Below are positions 22,340 through 32,700 of a stretch of 64,000 nucleotides of DNA, in pieces (positions within the stretch are counted from its first letter, which is position 1; every line of letters starts with the position of its first letter). The notes under the pieces are model-generated. The model saw only the letters and a list, made by a program, of their open reading frames with translations. It searched no databases and was not told where the DNA came from. The stretch spans positions 1 to 64,000 of the forward strand of contig JAUXVN010000004.1 in NCBI GenBank assembly GCA_030684555.1, written 5' to 3'. The position numbers were made by a program, and so were the translations under genes. The DNA is from Ignavibacteria bacterium (lineage in GTDB: Bacteria > Bacteroidota > Ignavibacteria > Ignavibacteriales > Ignavibacteriaceae).

Positions 22340-23530
22340 TTATTTAATTAAAATTAATTCAATTTGCGGATGCGTTAAATATTCGCATCCATCTTTTGTT
22401 ACAACGACTTCTTCTTCCATCGTTACGACACCGTGTCCTTCTACAAAAAGTCGCGGTTCAATAGTAAAGATTTGGTTCTCTTCAATAGGAAGAAAAGGAA
22501 GATTTCCGTATCGTTCCCATCGTGGGAAAAGTCCGCCGCCGCCATCATGCGCTGTTCTCCCTAATTGATGACCGAGTCCATGTTGATATTCTGCATAACC
22601 GTTTTCGGTGATATAATTTCTTGCGGTTTCGTCAACTTCACAGCCTTTAACGCCGGGACGAATAACAGCTTTTGCTTTTTGAATTGCAGTTTTTAATACA
22701 TCAAAACCGCGCTGAACTTCGTTTGGAGCAGTATCTTCGCCATCGCGAAGAATATACCATGTTCTTTGCATATCGGAACAATAGCCGTTATACTTAACAC
22801 CAAAATCCATATTTATGATATGTCCTTTTTCAACTTTTCTATCAGTTGGTCCGGAGTGAGCACCTGCGGTATCGGGACCGGTGAATACCGATGGACAATG
22901 ATCTTCTGCCCAGGCAAGTCCTAATCCTCTTTCAAAAATTCTCTCCTTAACAAAGGTAGCAATTTCAAGTTCGGATTTTCCGGGGGCGATGAATTTTGTA
23001 GCTTCTTCAAAAATTTCTTCTGTATGTTTAACTGCTGTTTTCATTAACTCAATTTCAGATGACGATTTTCTTCCCCTTAAAGAGGCAATTATTTCTTCTG
23101 AAGAAACAAATCTTTCTATGAAAGGAGTTCCCTCAAGATGTTTTTGTAATATTAAAAATAATCCATGAGTTAAGCCATCAGCAAGGTTTGAGTTGATGGA
23201 ATAATTAACTGCAATTTTTTTTGGGTCATGCTTTGTTAGATATTCAACAAGAGGTTCTTTAACTGATTGCACGTAACCGACAACATTTTTGTAAGTACCA
23301 ACCATATTCATATTCGGGACTTCAAGTGAGCCAACAATGGCGGTTGTGTCACCGTTTCGGTTTATAAGAAATGCCGATTGCCATGTAGCGTTTGTTCCGA
23401 CTACCATTTCCATGGCGGGGTCTCGCATGGTTCCGCTTTCACGGACGAACGTCATCCATAAATCAATATCTTTTTCATTAAGTATCGAAACAGCTTGTTG
23501 AATTTTTTCTGTTATTAAATTTTTACTCAT
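22340..23530 (-). CDS. M24-family metallopeptidase (Xaa-Pro aminopeptidase/creatinase fold)
   Basis: A 396-residue cytoplasmic protein (no signal peptide) with a creatinase N-terminal domain (about 1-150) and a pita-bread catalytic domain. The five metal ligands of the M24 peptidases are all visible: NMDFG (D242), CSDMQRTW (D253), GLGHQLG (H321), IEPRLFV (E358) and MEEEVVV (E372 or E373). Family members remove an N-terminal residue before proline or act on dipeptides. AGAGG lies upstream of ATG 23530. Flanked by repeat arrays on both sides. Confidence 0.88.
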   Translation of the reverse strand: MSKNLITEKIQQAVSILNEKDIDLWMTFVRESGTMRDPAMEMVVGTNATWQSAFLINRNGDTTAIVGSLEVPNMNMVGTYKNVVGYVQSVKEPLVEYLTKHDPKKIAVNYSINSNLADGLTHGLFLILQKHLEGTPFIERFVSSEEIIASLRGRKSSSEIELMKTAVKHTEEIFEEATKFIAPGKSELEIATFVKERIFERGLGLAWAEDHCPSVFTGPDTAGAHSGPTDRKVEKGHIINMDFGVKYNGYCSDMQRTWYILRDGEDTAPNEVQRGFDVLKTAIQKAKAVIRPGVKGCEVDETARNYITENGYAEYQHGLGHQLGRTAHDGGGGLFPRWERYGNLPFLPIEENQIFTIEPRLFVEGHGVVTMEEEVVVTKDGCEYLTHPQIELILIK

Positions 23531-23625
23531 CTCAAACCTCTGAATTTCTAATATGTAAATTTAAGTTATTATTGGGAAAAATATTAATTATTTGCTCACC
23601 TTACATAGAATTATACTTTACATAA

Positions 23626-23860
23626 CCACGATTCGCCACGGCGAATTAAGTCGTGGAGAAAATGAAACCGAAAACCCCGGCTTAGCCACAAAATAATTTA
23701 TTCTTGTGGCTAAAGCCGATATTTGTCAGGTTGATTAGACCACGTCCTGAAGGACGTGGTTATTCAATCACGACTGCTTCTGTGGCTATCCGAAGGATTC
23801 CTTTAGAAAAGCCTGAGTGCATCCGATATATTTTAACTCCGTCATAAATGACGGAGTTAA
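23626..23860. repeat. Four consecutive hairpins upstream of the DUF433 gene
   Basis: Within 235 bp: CCACGA with nested ATTCGCC-AC-GGCGAAT and TCGTGG (23626-23656); CGGCTTAGCCACAA / TTGTGGCTAAAGCCG (about 23678-23719); ACCACGTCCT-GA-AGGACGTGGT (23739-23760); and TTAACTCCGTCAT-AA-ATGACGGAGTTAA (23833-23860, 13-bp perfect stem). The gap 23531-23941 has no gene. Confidence 0.8.
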
Positions 23861-23941
23861 TATATAAAGGTGTGTTAATTAACTTTTACATTAGTTAGAA
23901 AGTTAATATTTTTGATTTACAAATAAACCAAGGCGAGTGAA

Positions 23942-24175
23942 ATGACAAATTTAATTGTGGCTGATCCCAAAATAATGATGGGAAAACCTGTCGTTTCCGG
24001 AACAAGAATAACGGTTGAATTAATTCTTGAAAAATTAAGTTTCGGTGAATCTATCGAACAAGTTTTAGCAGCATATCCAAATCTTACAAGGGAAGCAATT
24101 TTTGCAGCTCTCTCTTTTGCTAAAGAAGCCCTTCGAGCTGATGTTCAATATCCGATTGGTGATAAAGTAGCATGA
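23942..24175 (+). CDS. DUF433 antitoxin-like protein
   Basis: A 77-residue DUF433 protein: DPKIMMGKPVVSGTRITVEL, then ILEKLSFGESIEQVLAAYPN and LTREAIFAALSFAKE, the winged-helix-like pattern of this family. DUF433 proteins sit upstream of DUF5615 PIN-like proteins as a presumed antitoxin. It overlaps the next gene by four bases (ATGA). AAGGCGAG provides a ribosome-binding site. Confidence 0.85.
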   Translation: MTNLIVADPKIMMGKPVVSGTRITVELILEKLSFGESIEQVLAAYPNLTREAIFAALSFAKEALRADVQYPIGDKVA

Positions 24176-24531
24176 ATCTGCTTATTGATGAAAGTGTTGA
24201 TAAGCAGATTTCAGATTTACTGAAAATCGAAGGGCATAATGTAATCTATATTGCTGAGTCTTCGCCTGGGATTTCAGATGATTTGGTGTTTGAGAAAGCT
24301 ATTAAACATAATGCTATATTAATTACAGCCGATAAGGATTTTGGTGAGTTAGTTTTTAGACTGAAAAAAATATCGACAGGGATTTTATTGATCAGATTGT
24401 CAGGAGTTCCATCAAGTGAAAAAGCGAGAATTATCTCAGATATACTAAAGCAATACTCGAAAGACCTGCACAATTCTTTCTCGGTTATTGATTCGAATTC
24501 AATCCGAATTAGAAGAGTAATTAATTCATAG
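24172..24531 (+). CDS. DUF5615 PIN-like toxin
   Basis: A 119-residue PIN-like protein of the DUF5615 family: MNLLIDESVDKQISDLLK, GHNVIYIAESSPGISDDLVF, AILITADKDFGELVF, GILLIRLSG. Aspartates D6, D42/D43, D62 and D65 are positioned as acidic metal-binding residues of PIN RNases. Unlike the PIN gene at 5.76 kb it is complete. It forms a putative toxin-antitoxin pair with the overlapping DUF433 gene. Confidence 0.8.
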   Translation: MNLLIDESVDKQISDLLKIEGHNVIYIAESSPGISDDLVFEKAIKHNAILITADKDFGELVFRLKKISTGILLIRLSGVPSSEKARIISDILKQYSKDLHNSFSVIDSNSIRIRRVINS

Positions 24532-24625
24532 TTAATTCTCCTTCCCATCAGTAAAGACATTCAAATGTTTTTTTAGTAAATTGTTCAAACGAAATTCTTA
24601 CCACTAATAAATACTTAAGCAGCAC

Positions 24626-26605
24626 ATGCACGACTACGGCATAATCAGAGAAATAGTAATAATACTTGCGGTTTCGCTCCCGATACTTTTTTTATTTAAA
24701 AAGGTTAACATCCCGAGCATTATCGGCTTTCTGATAGCGGGGGTTATCATTGGTCCGTTTGGATTTAAGCTGATTGACGATACTTCCAAAATTGAAGTTA
24801 TGGCAGAGATTGGTGTTATCCTTTTGATGTTCACAATCGGACTTGAATTTTCAATCGAGAAATTAATTAAAATGAAAGACCTTCTTTTTTATACAGGAGG
24901 TTTTCAAGTAGTTGGAACAATAACCGTTGCCGGAATAATTTTCTATTCGTTTGGTGTAACGGTTAATCAAGCTCTCTTTTTTGGAATGTTGATTTCGTTG
25001 TCAAGTACTGCGATAGTTTTAAAAATTCTTGTCGATAAAAATGATTTAAGTTCTCCTTACGGAAAAATATCATTAAGCATATTGATTTTTCAGGATCTGG
25101 CAATTGTTCCAATGTTGATTTTATTACCTGTTCTTGCTGCCGGTGAAGGGGTCAGTTTTATTTCAGTTTCAATTCAGATGTTAATTTCATTTGCATTGGT
25201 AGCAGTAATTATTCTTCTCGCAAAATTTTTAATCCCAAAATTACTTTTTCATATTGCAAATTTAAGAATCCGCGAAGTTTTTACGATTGGTATTTTGTTG
25301 TTCGTTCTTGGTATTTCATACATGACGGAAATGGTTGGGTTATCATTCAGTATAGGCGCATTTATAGCGGGGATAATCATTTCAGAATCAGAATTTAGTT
25401 ATGAAATAGTTGCTGAAATTCTTCCATTTAAAGATGCATTTAACAGTCTCTTTTTCGTCTCTGTTGGGATGTTGTTAAATGTTCAATTCATTCTTGAAAA
25501 TCCAATAATTGTATTCCCTTTAATTTTCGGAATCATAATTATTAAAAGTGGTATAATTCTAATTATAATTAAAGCGATGAAATATCCGGCGAGAGTCGGC
25601 ATTATGGCAGGATTCAGTTTAGCCCAAGTAGGTGAGTTCTCATTTATCTTAGCTCAAGCTGGAATGGGTTACGAGTTAATAAGTAAAGAATTCTTTAACG
25701 CCTTTCTTGCGGCTTCAATCTTTACAATGATATTAACACCTTTTATGATTCAGATTGCTCCATTTTTTGCATCAAAAGTTTCTTTTCTTGACGGGAAAAA
25801 TGCTGTCTTAACCGAAGATGAAAATGATGTTGAAGAATCAACATTAAAAAATCATGTTGTGATTGTAGGTTTTGGTTTAAACGGGAGAAACCTTGCAACT
25901 GTTTTGAAGGAGACCGGAATTCAATATATAGTGATTGAACTAAATCCAGAAACAGTACTTCGACAAAAATCACTTGGTGAAAATATTCTTTATGGAGACA
26001 GTACTAAAAAAGAAATTCTTCATAAAACTCATATCGAGGATGCCAAAGTTATAGTTTTTGCAATATCGGATCCAAGTTCGACTCGAGCATCTCTTCAAGT
26101 GGTAAAGCAGATGAATCCTCATGTTTATGCGGTTGTAAGAACCCGTTACATAAGTGAAATAGAGGATTTAATGAAACTTGGTGCTGATGAAGTGATACCG
26201 GAAGAATTTGAAACATCACTCCAGATATTCGGAAAAGTTTTAACGCAATATCATATCCCGCTTAATGTTATAGCCAAACAAACCGCATTATTGAGAGGTC
26301 AATCTTATAAAATGATGCGGCGTACCGGGAACGAAGCTCCTCAATTTTATCATCTCGATGAAATTCTTGCCCAAGGTTTAACCGAAACTTTTTTTGTTTC
26401 TAAAGACAATCCGTTTATCGGTAAAACATTGAAAGAAATAAATCTTCGTGCAGTTACTGATGCAACTATAATTGCAATAGTTCGGGGAACAAAAACTATA
26501 TCCAACCCTTCCGGAAATGAAAAATTATTTTTTAACGATACATTAGTAATTACCGGAACTCACATGGCAGTTGATAAAGCTTTTGATTATTTTGAAATGG
26601 GATGA
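24626..26605 (+). CDS. KefB/CPA2-type monovalent cation:proton antiporter with TrkA domains
   Basis: A 659-residue membrane protein. About residues 5-380 form a CPA2 transporter domain with 12-13 hydrophobic helices, including the IPSIIGFLIAGVIIGPFGF helix and LSSTAIVLKILVDKND. VVIVGFGLNGRNLA at about 410-425 starts a TrkA-N/RCK nucleotide-binding domain (GxGxxG with GFGLNG). A TrkA-C domain with DNPFIGKTLKEINLR covers about 585-655. It probably exchanges K+ or Na+ for H+ at the inner membrane, gated by a nucleotide ligand. Start ATG 24626 lacks an obvious ribosome-binding site. Confidence 0.88.
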   Translation: MHDYGIIREIVIILAVSLPILFLFKKVNIPSIIGFLIAGVIIGPFGFKLIDDTSKIEVMAEIGVILLMFTIGLEFSIEKLIKMKDLLFYTGGFQVVGTITVAGIIFYSFGVTVNQALFFGMLISLSSTAIVLKILVDKNDLSSPYGKISLSILIFQDLAIVPMLILLPVLAAGEGVSFISVSIQMLISFALVAVIILLAKFLIPKLLFHIANLRIREVFTIGILLFVLGISYMTEMVGLSFSIGAFIAGIIISESEFSYEIVAEILPFKDAFNSLFFVSVGMLLNVQFILENPIIVFPLIFGIIIIKSGIILIIIKAMKYPARVGIMAGFSLAQVGEFSFILAQAGMGYELISKEFFNAFLAASIFTMILTPFMIQIAPFFASKVSFLDGKNAVLTEDENDVEESTLKNHVVIVGFGLNGRNLATVLKETGIQYIVIELNPETVLRQKSLGENILYGDSTKKEILHKTHIEDAKVIVFAISDPSSTRASLQVVKQMNPHVYAVVRTRYISEIEDLMKLGADEVIPEEFETSLQIFGKVLTQYHIPLNVIAKQTALLRGQSYKMMRRTGNEAPQFYHLDEILAQGLTETFFVSKDNPFIGKTLKEINLRAVTDATIIAIVRGTKTISNPSGNEKLFFNDTLVITGTHMAVDKAFDYFEMG

Positions 26606-26929
26606 GGTTTGATTTAGCTTCCGTCAGAAGTCAGTGCCATGGAGTATTAGAGCGATTAAGACTCTGCGAAACTCTGCTTGACTCTGTGATTCTCTGTGTC
26701 TTCTCGGTGGAGCTTTGTGTAACTTTTTAATTGGCATATACACGAGCTTTGACTGTAAAAAAAATTACACGGAGTTACACAGAGAAAAAGAATTTCACAG
26801 AGTTTTTGCTGAGTAAAGAAAAGGGAGTCTCACAGAGTTTTTAACTCAGAATTTGAAAATCCACAAAATCTTTTACCGAAAGTATAGTGTTGGTATAAGT
26901 TATTAATACTACTTAGAGTGAACGAATTA
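26606..26929. other. 324-bp gap with a long imperfect inverted repeat
   Basis: No gene. The left half has ACTCTGCGAAACTCTGCTTG, CTCTGTGATTCTCTGTGTC and TTTGTGTAACTTTTTAA; the right half carries the complementary ACACGGAGTTACACAGAGAA and TTCACAGAGTTTTTGCTGAG, so the transcript could form a long hairpin. A GTCAGAAGTCAGTG heptamer-type word is at about 26625-26638. It lies between convergent genes and may terminate both. Confidence 0.6.
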
Positions 26930-28306
26930 TTAATCTAAAAAACCTAATCGTTTTAATCCTTTTTGAATAAGAGGATCTTTCATTAAATTATTCCAAACAA
27001 ATCCGGTTCTGAAATTCTCAATCATTATAACAAACGGTCCTTGATCAATACCGATATAATCTATATTGAACCAATTGAGAGTTGGATTAAAAGCATCTAC
27101 AAATCCATATTTTCCCCACAAACCTTTATCACCATATTTTTCATACATCGATTTAAGGGTGGGTATAACTATTTCCGGAGCGAAAACAATAGAGCCGCCG
27201 GCAGCAGTCGGGGCAATAGTTCCGTCATCATTCTGAATAACTTTTTTTCCGCTGGTTCCCCGCGCGGTGTAATATTCAAATTTTTTGTCATCAAAGTTGA
27301 AAGAATTGCCGGGACCATCGCAAGCTGTTAAGCCCCAACAGAGTGAATCATAACCTTTCCACTTCAAAGGATTTTCAATTGCATATTTATGTTGAGTTAA
27401 AACAGCACGCCGTGAATTTTCGAAATAGTCAATTCCTTTTTCTTTAAGGTATGGGTCGGCTAATCCTCTAAAGTCGATGAACATATGTGAGTAATGATGC
27501 CCTAATAACGGCGGGAAAAGAGCATGAGCCAAACCCGGGTATGGTTCGCGCCATTCGTAGTTAGCATTCCAGGCGTAATATGCTTCATCAATCTTTTTAT
27601 AATCTAAAGAAGCTGCAAGTACGTACATGATTAAGGCTTCATTAAATCCAACCCAGCCGATTGGATTCAGTCCTGTTTCAGGTTCCCATGAAAGCGAAAT
27701 TGTATTTCCGTACTTTCCACCGGAGGGCATTGTAAGAAAATCCCATTCAACTCGTTGAGTAATTTTTTCACCAAGTTCACGAATCTCTTTTTCGATGTCA
27801 TCATTGCCGCTATAATATTGAATTGCGAAATGGATTCCGGCAAGCAAAAGTCCGGTATCAATTGAAGAAAGTTCACAATCCCAAAAACGTTTTCCGGTTT
27901 TCATATCAACAAAATGATAAAAGAAGCCTTTATTACCTGTAGCGGAATCACGATCACTTTGTTCAGCAGTCCAAAGAAATTTTAATAGATTTAGTGTAAG
28001 ATATTTAGCTTTCTCTCGAGAGATCCATTCACGTTCAGCACCAATTGCCCAAATTGGTATTGCAAAACCTGTTGCCGCCATACTTGCGGGTGATCCCGGT
28101 TGACTGCGGTCTCTTACTAATCCATTATCGGGATTGATTTCGTTAATGAAATATTGGAATGAATAGAATTGAAGAGTATCAAGAAAAATTTCATCTTCAT
28201 TTGAAAGATGATAATTAATTTTGCGATTAGTTTTATCATCAGCACCAAATAATATGATATTAAATAGTGTTAACACAAAACCGAATATTATTAGACTTTT
28301 CTTCAC
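26930..28306 (-). CDS. GH144-family glucanase-like protein (soluble/periplasmic copy)
   Basis: A 458-residue protein with a signal peptide (KSLIIFGFVLTLFNIILFG) and one catalytic domain of the glycoamylase-like (PF10091) family, now GH144, whose characterised members hydrolyse beta-1,2-glucan. Family landmarks: FLDTLQFYSFQYFINEINPD, GLVRDRSQPGSPAS, FYHFVDMKTGKRFWDCELSS, DTGLLLAG, GLTACDGP, APTAAGGSIVFAPE, IDQGPFVIMIEN. It lacks both the Fn3 domain and T9SS sorting domain of its paralogue at 40804, so it probably works in the periplasm on imported oligosaccharides. GTG start at 28306 with GGAG upstream. It follows the operon starting at 37627 after a 380-bp gap. Confidence 0.8.
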   Translation of the reverse strand: MKKSLIIFGFVLTLFNIILFGADDKTNRKINYHLSNEDEIFLDTLQFYSFQYFINEINPDNGLVRDRSQPGSPASMAATGFAIPIWAIGAEREWISREKAKYLTLNLLKFLWTAEQSDRDSATGNKGFFYHFVDMKTGKRFWDCELSSIDTGLLLAGIHFAIQYYSGNDDIEKEIRELGEKITQRVEWDFLTMPSGGKYGNTISLSWEPETGLNPIGWVGFNEALIMYVLAASLDYKKIDEAYYAWNANYEWREPYPGLAHALFPPLLGHHYSHMFIDFRGLADPYLKEKGIDYFENSRRAVLTQHKYAIENPLKWKGYDSLCWGLTACDGPGNSFNFDDKKFEYYTARGTSGKKVIQNDDGTIAPTAAGGSIVFAPEIVIPTLKSMYEKYGDKGLWGKYGFVDAFNPTLNWFNIDYIGIDQGPFVIMIENFRTGFVWNNLMKDPLIQKGLKRLGFLD

Positions 28307-28686
28307 AGTTACTCCGTTTTTTAAATGTTTTAATTATGAGTCAACTCTAAAAAGTTAATAAACGGTTACGCCATAGGCGCACAGGTAAAACCGTTAATAA
28401 AAAGGTTGATTTTTTTTTCATATTCCAACAGATGAAGAGGTTATGTGAATATTATTTGTCAAACACAGGAACTCATCCCCAACCCCTTCTCTTGCAAAGA
28501 GAAGGGGCTATTTAACTCTGTTATTAAAGTCCCTCTCTTTTTAAGAGAGGGATTTTCCCAAAGGGATGCCTTTGGCAAGGGTGAGTTTTCTTCTTGCAAT
28601 TGAATTTTCACACAGCTTCTAAATCTGTTGGTTAACCTAAACCCAATCTTTTTGGGTGAACTCATTTATAAGTTATTAAAATAAAA
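28307..28686. repeat. 380-bp gap with two strong hairpins
   Basis: CCCCTTCTCTT-GCA-AAGAGAAGGGG (28483-28507, 11-bp stem) and TCCCTCTCTT-TTT-AAGAGAGGGA (28530-28552). The first has counterparts in the CCTCTTCCCAAGAGGG word of the 3' cassettes. No gene is present; the hairpins may end the upstream transcript from the PorV/PorQ-like gene. Confidence 0.7.
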
Positions 28687-29697
28687 TTATTCAATTGAAA
28701 CTCCGACAGTAAATCGATGAGATTCGAGAAGGCGTCCATAATCACCCCAGGCATAATCAAACCTCACGATTGAATTTCCGGCAAACGGAACATTTACACC
28801 AATGCCAAGAACTAATCCCCCTTCGGAATCGGGCATTAAAAGATCGCGATATCCAACTCGAAGAGCAAAGTTTTTAAGAGCTTGAAATTCCGCACCGACA
28901 TTAACTTTTTCATTATTGTCGTTTGGATGCATTGCGTCAACTGCAACGGTTAGTTTGTAGTCATCAGAAAAAATGAACGGATAGGAAACCCCGACTCTAA
29001 AAACTGTTGGCAGCGGATACTCATCGGTTCTCAATTGAGCAGGGAGTAAATCATTATCACCATATTTATTCGGATCGAAATCGTAGTTGATAAAGAGATC
29101 ACGCCCCGAATAACCGGTTCGTGGACCAAAGTTTGAAACGCTTGCACCGATAGTAAATTCATCGTATTGGTAGGATACACCGAAGTTCATTGCAAATCCG
29201 GAGAGAGTGCTATGCCAGATACTTTCTTGAAAATAGCTAAGTTGAGTACCGACAGAAACCCTATCGGTCAGCATTAAACCATATCCTAATCCTAATGCAA
29301 AGTTGTTAACGGTATATCTTTCACCTGTACCGAGGGGTTGTTCAACAGTTCTAACGTCAATCTCTCCCGAGTTCAAAGAAGTCATTTGCAAAGAGAATGT
29401 CCCGATAGTACTAATCGGAAGGGCAACGATAGCATAATTATAAAGAATATCGGCAATCCATTTATTGTAAGTAAACTGAACATCAATTGAATTTAATCTA
29501 CCCAAACTTGCGGGATTATAGAAAATAGCAGAAGCTTCTCCCGATATTGCTGTGCCTGCATTTCCCATTGCAGAAACACGACTGCTTGGGTCAATTTTCA
29601 AAAACTGTCCAATGGTTGTTCCTGTTTTGCTTTGCGGCAGATTAATAATTGTTAATGCAAAGAAAAAAAGTAAGAATAATAATTGTTGTGATTTCAT
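28687..29697 (-). CDS. PorV/PorQ-family outer membrane protein
   Basis: A 336-residue outer-membrane beta-barrel protein of the PorV/PorQ type: signal peptide (MKSQQLLFLLFFFALTIINL), the typical start SSRVSAMGNAGTAISGEASA then IFYNPASLGRL, and alternating amphipathic strands ending RFTVGVSIE. PorV shuttles T9SS cargo from the translocon to the attachment complex; PorQ is a sortase-complex component. It is adjacent (12 bp) to a giant putative T9SS cargo and downstream of the TonB receptor, so it may serve as a dedicated chaperone or be a paralogue with another role. Confidence 0.8.
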   Translation of the reverse strand: MKSQQLLFLLFFFALTIINLPQSKTGTTIGQFLKIDPSSRVSAMGNAGTAISGEASAIFYNPASLGRLNSIDVQFTYNKWIADILYNYAIVALPISTIGTFSLQMTSLNSGEIDVRTVEQPLGTGERYTVNNFALGLGYGLMLTDRVSVGTQLSYFQESIWHSTLSGFAMNFGVSYQYDEFTIGASVSNFGPRTGYSGRDLFINYDFDPNKYGDNDLLPAQLRTDEYPLPTVFRVGVSYPFIFSDDYKLTVAVDAMHPNDNNEKVNVGAEFQALKNFALRVGYRDLLMPDSEGGLVLGIGVNVPFAGNSIVRFDYAWGDYGRLLESHRFTVGVSIE

Positions 29698-29709
29698 TTT
29701 ACACTCCTC

Positions 29710-32700
29710 TTACTTTATAATTGCAAATTTGCCGATATAAGGAGAAACATCCTTAGCATCAACGTGAAAGATATATAACCCGGGAGCAACTTCAAGATTA
29801 TCCTTTGTTCTTAAATCCCATGGAATTACTCCATCAGTAATATTACCGCTATGATATAGGGTTTGAACTAATTCCCCGGTAACCGTGTAGATTCTGATAG
29901 TTGCATTTTGTGGTAAACCTCGAAACTCAAGTTTGCGCTCTCCTCGTCCGGAAACAGCAAATCGTTGGGGTTCAAAACTTGCTGCACCTACATAAGGATT
30001 GGGAACTACATACGGTTTTGAATTGTAATCTGATTTAGTTTTATCTGCATCACTCTTGTGTCCGATTGTTTTAAAATTAAACACATCGCCGGTAGCAAAC
30101 GGGATTAATAGATTTAGTTTAAAGACATCATTTTTTGTAGGAGGAATAATGACACCTCTTAAATATTGCCCCGTAGTGTCCATTCTCAAATTCCATGTTG
30201 AGAGGTTTGTATTAGGAGCGGCATTGGTGTAGGTTAAAACCTCTATGTAATCTCCATGCTGATTAATTGTACCGGAATTATCAAAGTCAGCAAATCTGAA
30301 TTTTAATTTTTTATCTCCATTCGGTGATTTTGCAATAACTTTGAAGTTTACAGGTTTTGATCTTAAAGCAGCACCGACTCCGCCAACAGATGTATCTTGA
30401 ATTTCATCACTGAAAATAATTTCTAGATTATCAGGATAACCGTTACGTCTAAAATTCATCGGACGGGAAGGAGCATATCTTGAAGCAAATGCAATTGTTG
30501 TAGCTCCCGAAGAAACAAATCCTGTAGTGGTTGTATCAACAAAAACCGAATCGGAAGTTTTAACAATCGGAAGAATTCCTTTCCCTACCGGACCAACTCC
30601 TAATCCCGAAAAATCACTACCTGTTGTAAAAAGAGTATCACCGCCTGTTTCATCAATTAGAGTGTAAGAAATTGCTTTTACTGAATCCGTTGGATTATAA
30701 AATTCTATTTTAAAGATATGATCATTAGGAACAAGATTTGAGTTTTTTACAACGATATCAATAGTGCCGGTACCGCCTCCCTCTGAATGAACAATATTTT
30801 CTACTGATGCAGGTTGATATCCAACAGTGTGAGGGTTCGGAGTAACTTCAACAACATTTTTCGGAAGTATGGTTCCTCCTCTCAAAGTTTGTGTTACTGC
30901 AATTGCATTTTCTGATGGATAAAGTTCAAGTGAATCGGAACCTCTATCATAAGCAGTAATTGCATAATAGTATTGTTGTCCGTTTACTACAGTTGTATCA
31001 ACAAAAGCATGAGTGATTCCATTATCAGAACCAAGGAAATAACCAACTCCTTCAACTTGAACCTGAGAAAATCCAACAATATCATTTATTAAATCGAATT
31101 GAGCAATTGGTTTACCATTGCCGATAGGACCTGAACCGGTACCGGTTGTTATTACTTGTGGATCGAGAAAAGTAGGATCAGTACTTCTGTAGATTCTATA
31201 ACCTTCAAAATCATTTGTAGTTGTTACAGGATCGTATGCTCTTTCGGCAGCATCATCCCAGGTTAACGTAACAAATCTATCGCCGGAAAACGCATGAAGA
31301 GTTGGCATTGGCGGCGGAACTGCGAATTGATAATTAGCCTTATAAATTTTTTGAACAACTTTTGTATTGTTTTTAAGTTCTCGAAGATCATGTCCGAAAA
31401 CAAGTGCAAGACTGAATCTTTCAGTTTTATCTGCTTTCAGTTTAAAGGGACCTGAAGCAAATAAAAATCCGATATTAATATTTGTTCTTGTTATCTCTTG
31501 TTCAAAGGAAGAATCAGGTGTAGTAAAAATGTTATATAGACGTTTGGGCCAATTTCTGCCGTCATCAAAAAAGATGATGTTATCTGTTGAGCCGCCGCCT
31601 GAAGGATCATTAATAACATTATACTTAAATCCTGTTAAACCGATTTGATCAGATTCATCAATATCTGTTTTATCGAAGTTGGGTTCACCGTTGGTCGGCA
31701 TTCCGTCAAGTTCACCTGTATCATTTGTACCAAAAACACCGTCTACTCCGGTATCATGGAATTCAGCTATCCAATCCAAATCTTCATCACCCGTCCACCA
31801 ATAACTTCTTTGATATGCAGGCATATTTTCGAGTTTACCGTAGTAGGTTTCAAATTTGCTAAGATTATAATTTGCAAACACATAATTTTTTATAGCATCT
31901 TGAGATGTTAACAGAACCCCGGGACCGCCATCTCTTTTCTCGTTAGTGATTCCATCTTCATCATCATCAACAAAATTAAGTGAGTTGCCCGGAGTTTCTA
32001 AATATGAATATCCGAGGTAACCGGTTTTGCCTCTAACACCGTTCCCGTAAAAATCCCAGGTGTAAACAATATTTAATCCGGGTTCTCTGCTGAAGTAAGC
32101 ATTATCGTCATCCGATTCAGGATATGGATCAACGCCTTTAGTTGAGCCGCCGACACCGGCATCCATATATAAGCCGAATAAAATGTTATCGTTGTAATCA
32201 GTAGTACTTTCGTTGGTTATATCATAGTGGAAAAAAATCACATTTCCTGCTTGCGGGTTATTCCATTGAAAACCTCTTTGTTCAACTCTAAGCCCCAAAC
32301 CTCTTCTTGTTCTATCACGCGAGTCAGGAAAATAATTCCAAGCATCGTAGTAATTATCATCGAATACAACAAAACTTTCCTGCATTTCCAATTTAGGAGC
32401 TTTACCAAAATAACCGTTCCAACTTCCTCCCCAACCCGGATCATCGAAATCATATAATTTATCGACCCATCTATCTGGCCATGTGCGGGGATCGTTACTC
32501 ATTGCAACTGATCGTGCTTTATTAATATCTACATTATCTTGAAAATAACCGGGACGTGGTTCAAACCTCATAGTTTTATTTGTAATCGGGCTGGTTCCTT
32601 GTCTTTCTCTAAATCCAGTTTCAAAGATATACGATTCGCTTCCGGATTCTTGTATTATTTTTGAAAGAACAAATGGAGTAATACCATCGCTGTAGTTTTC

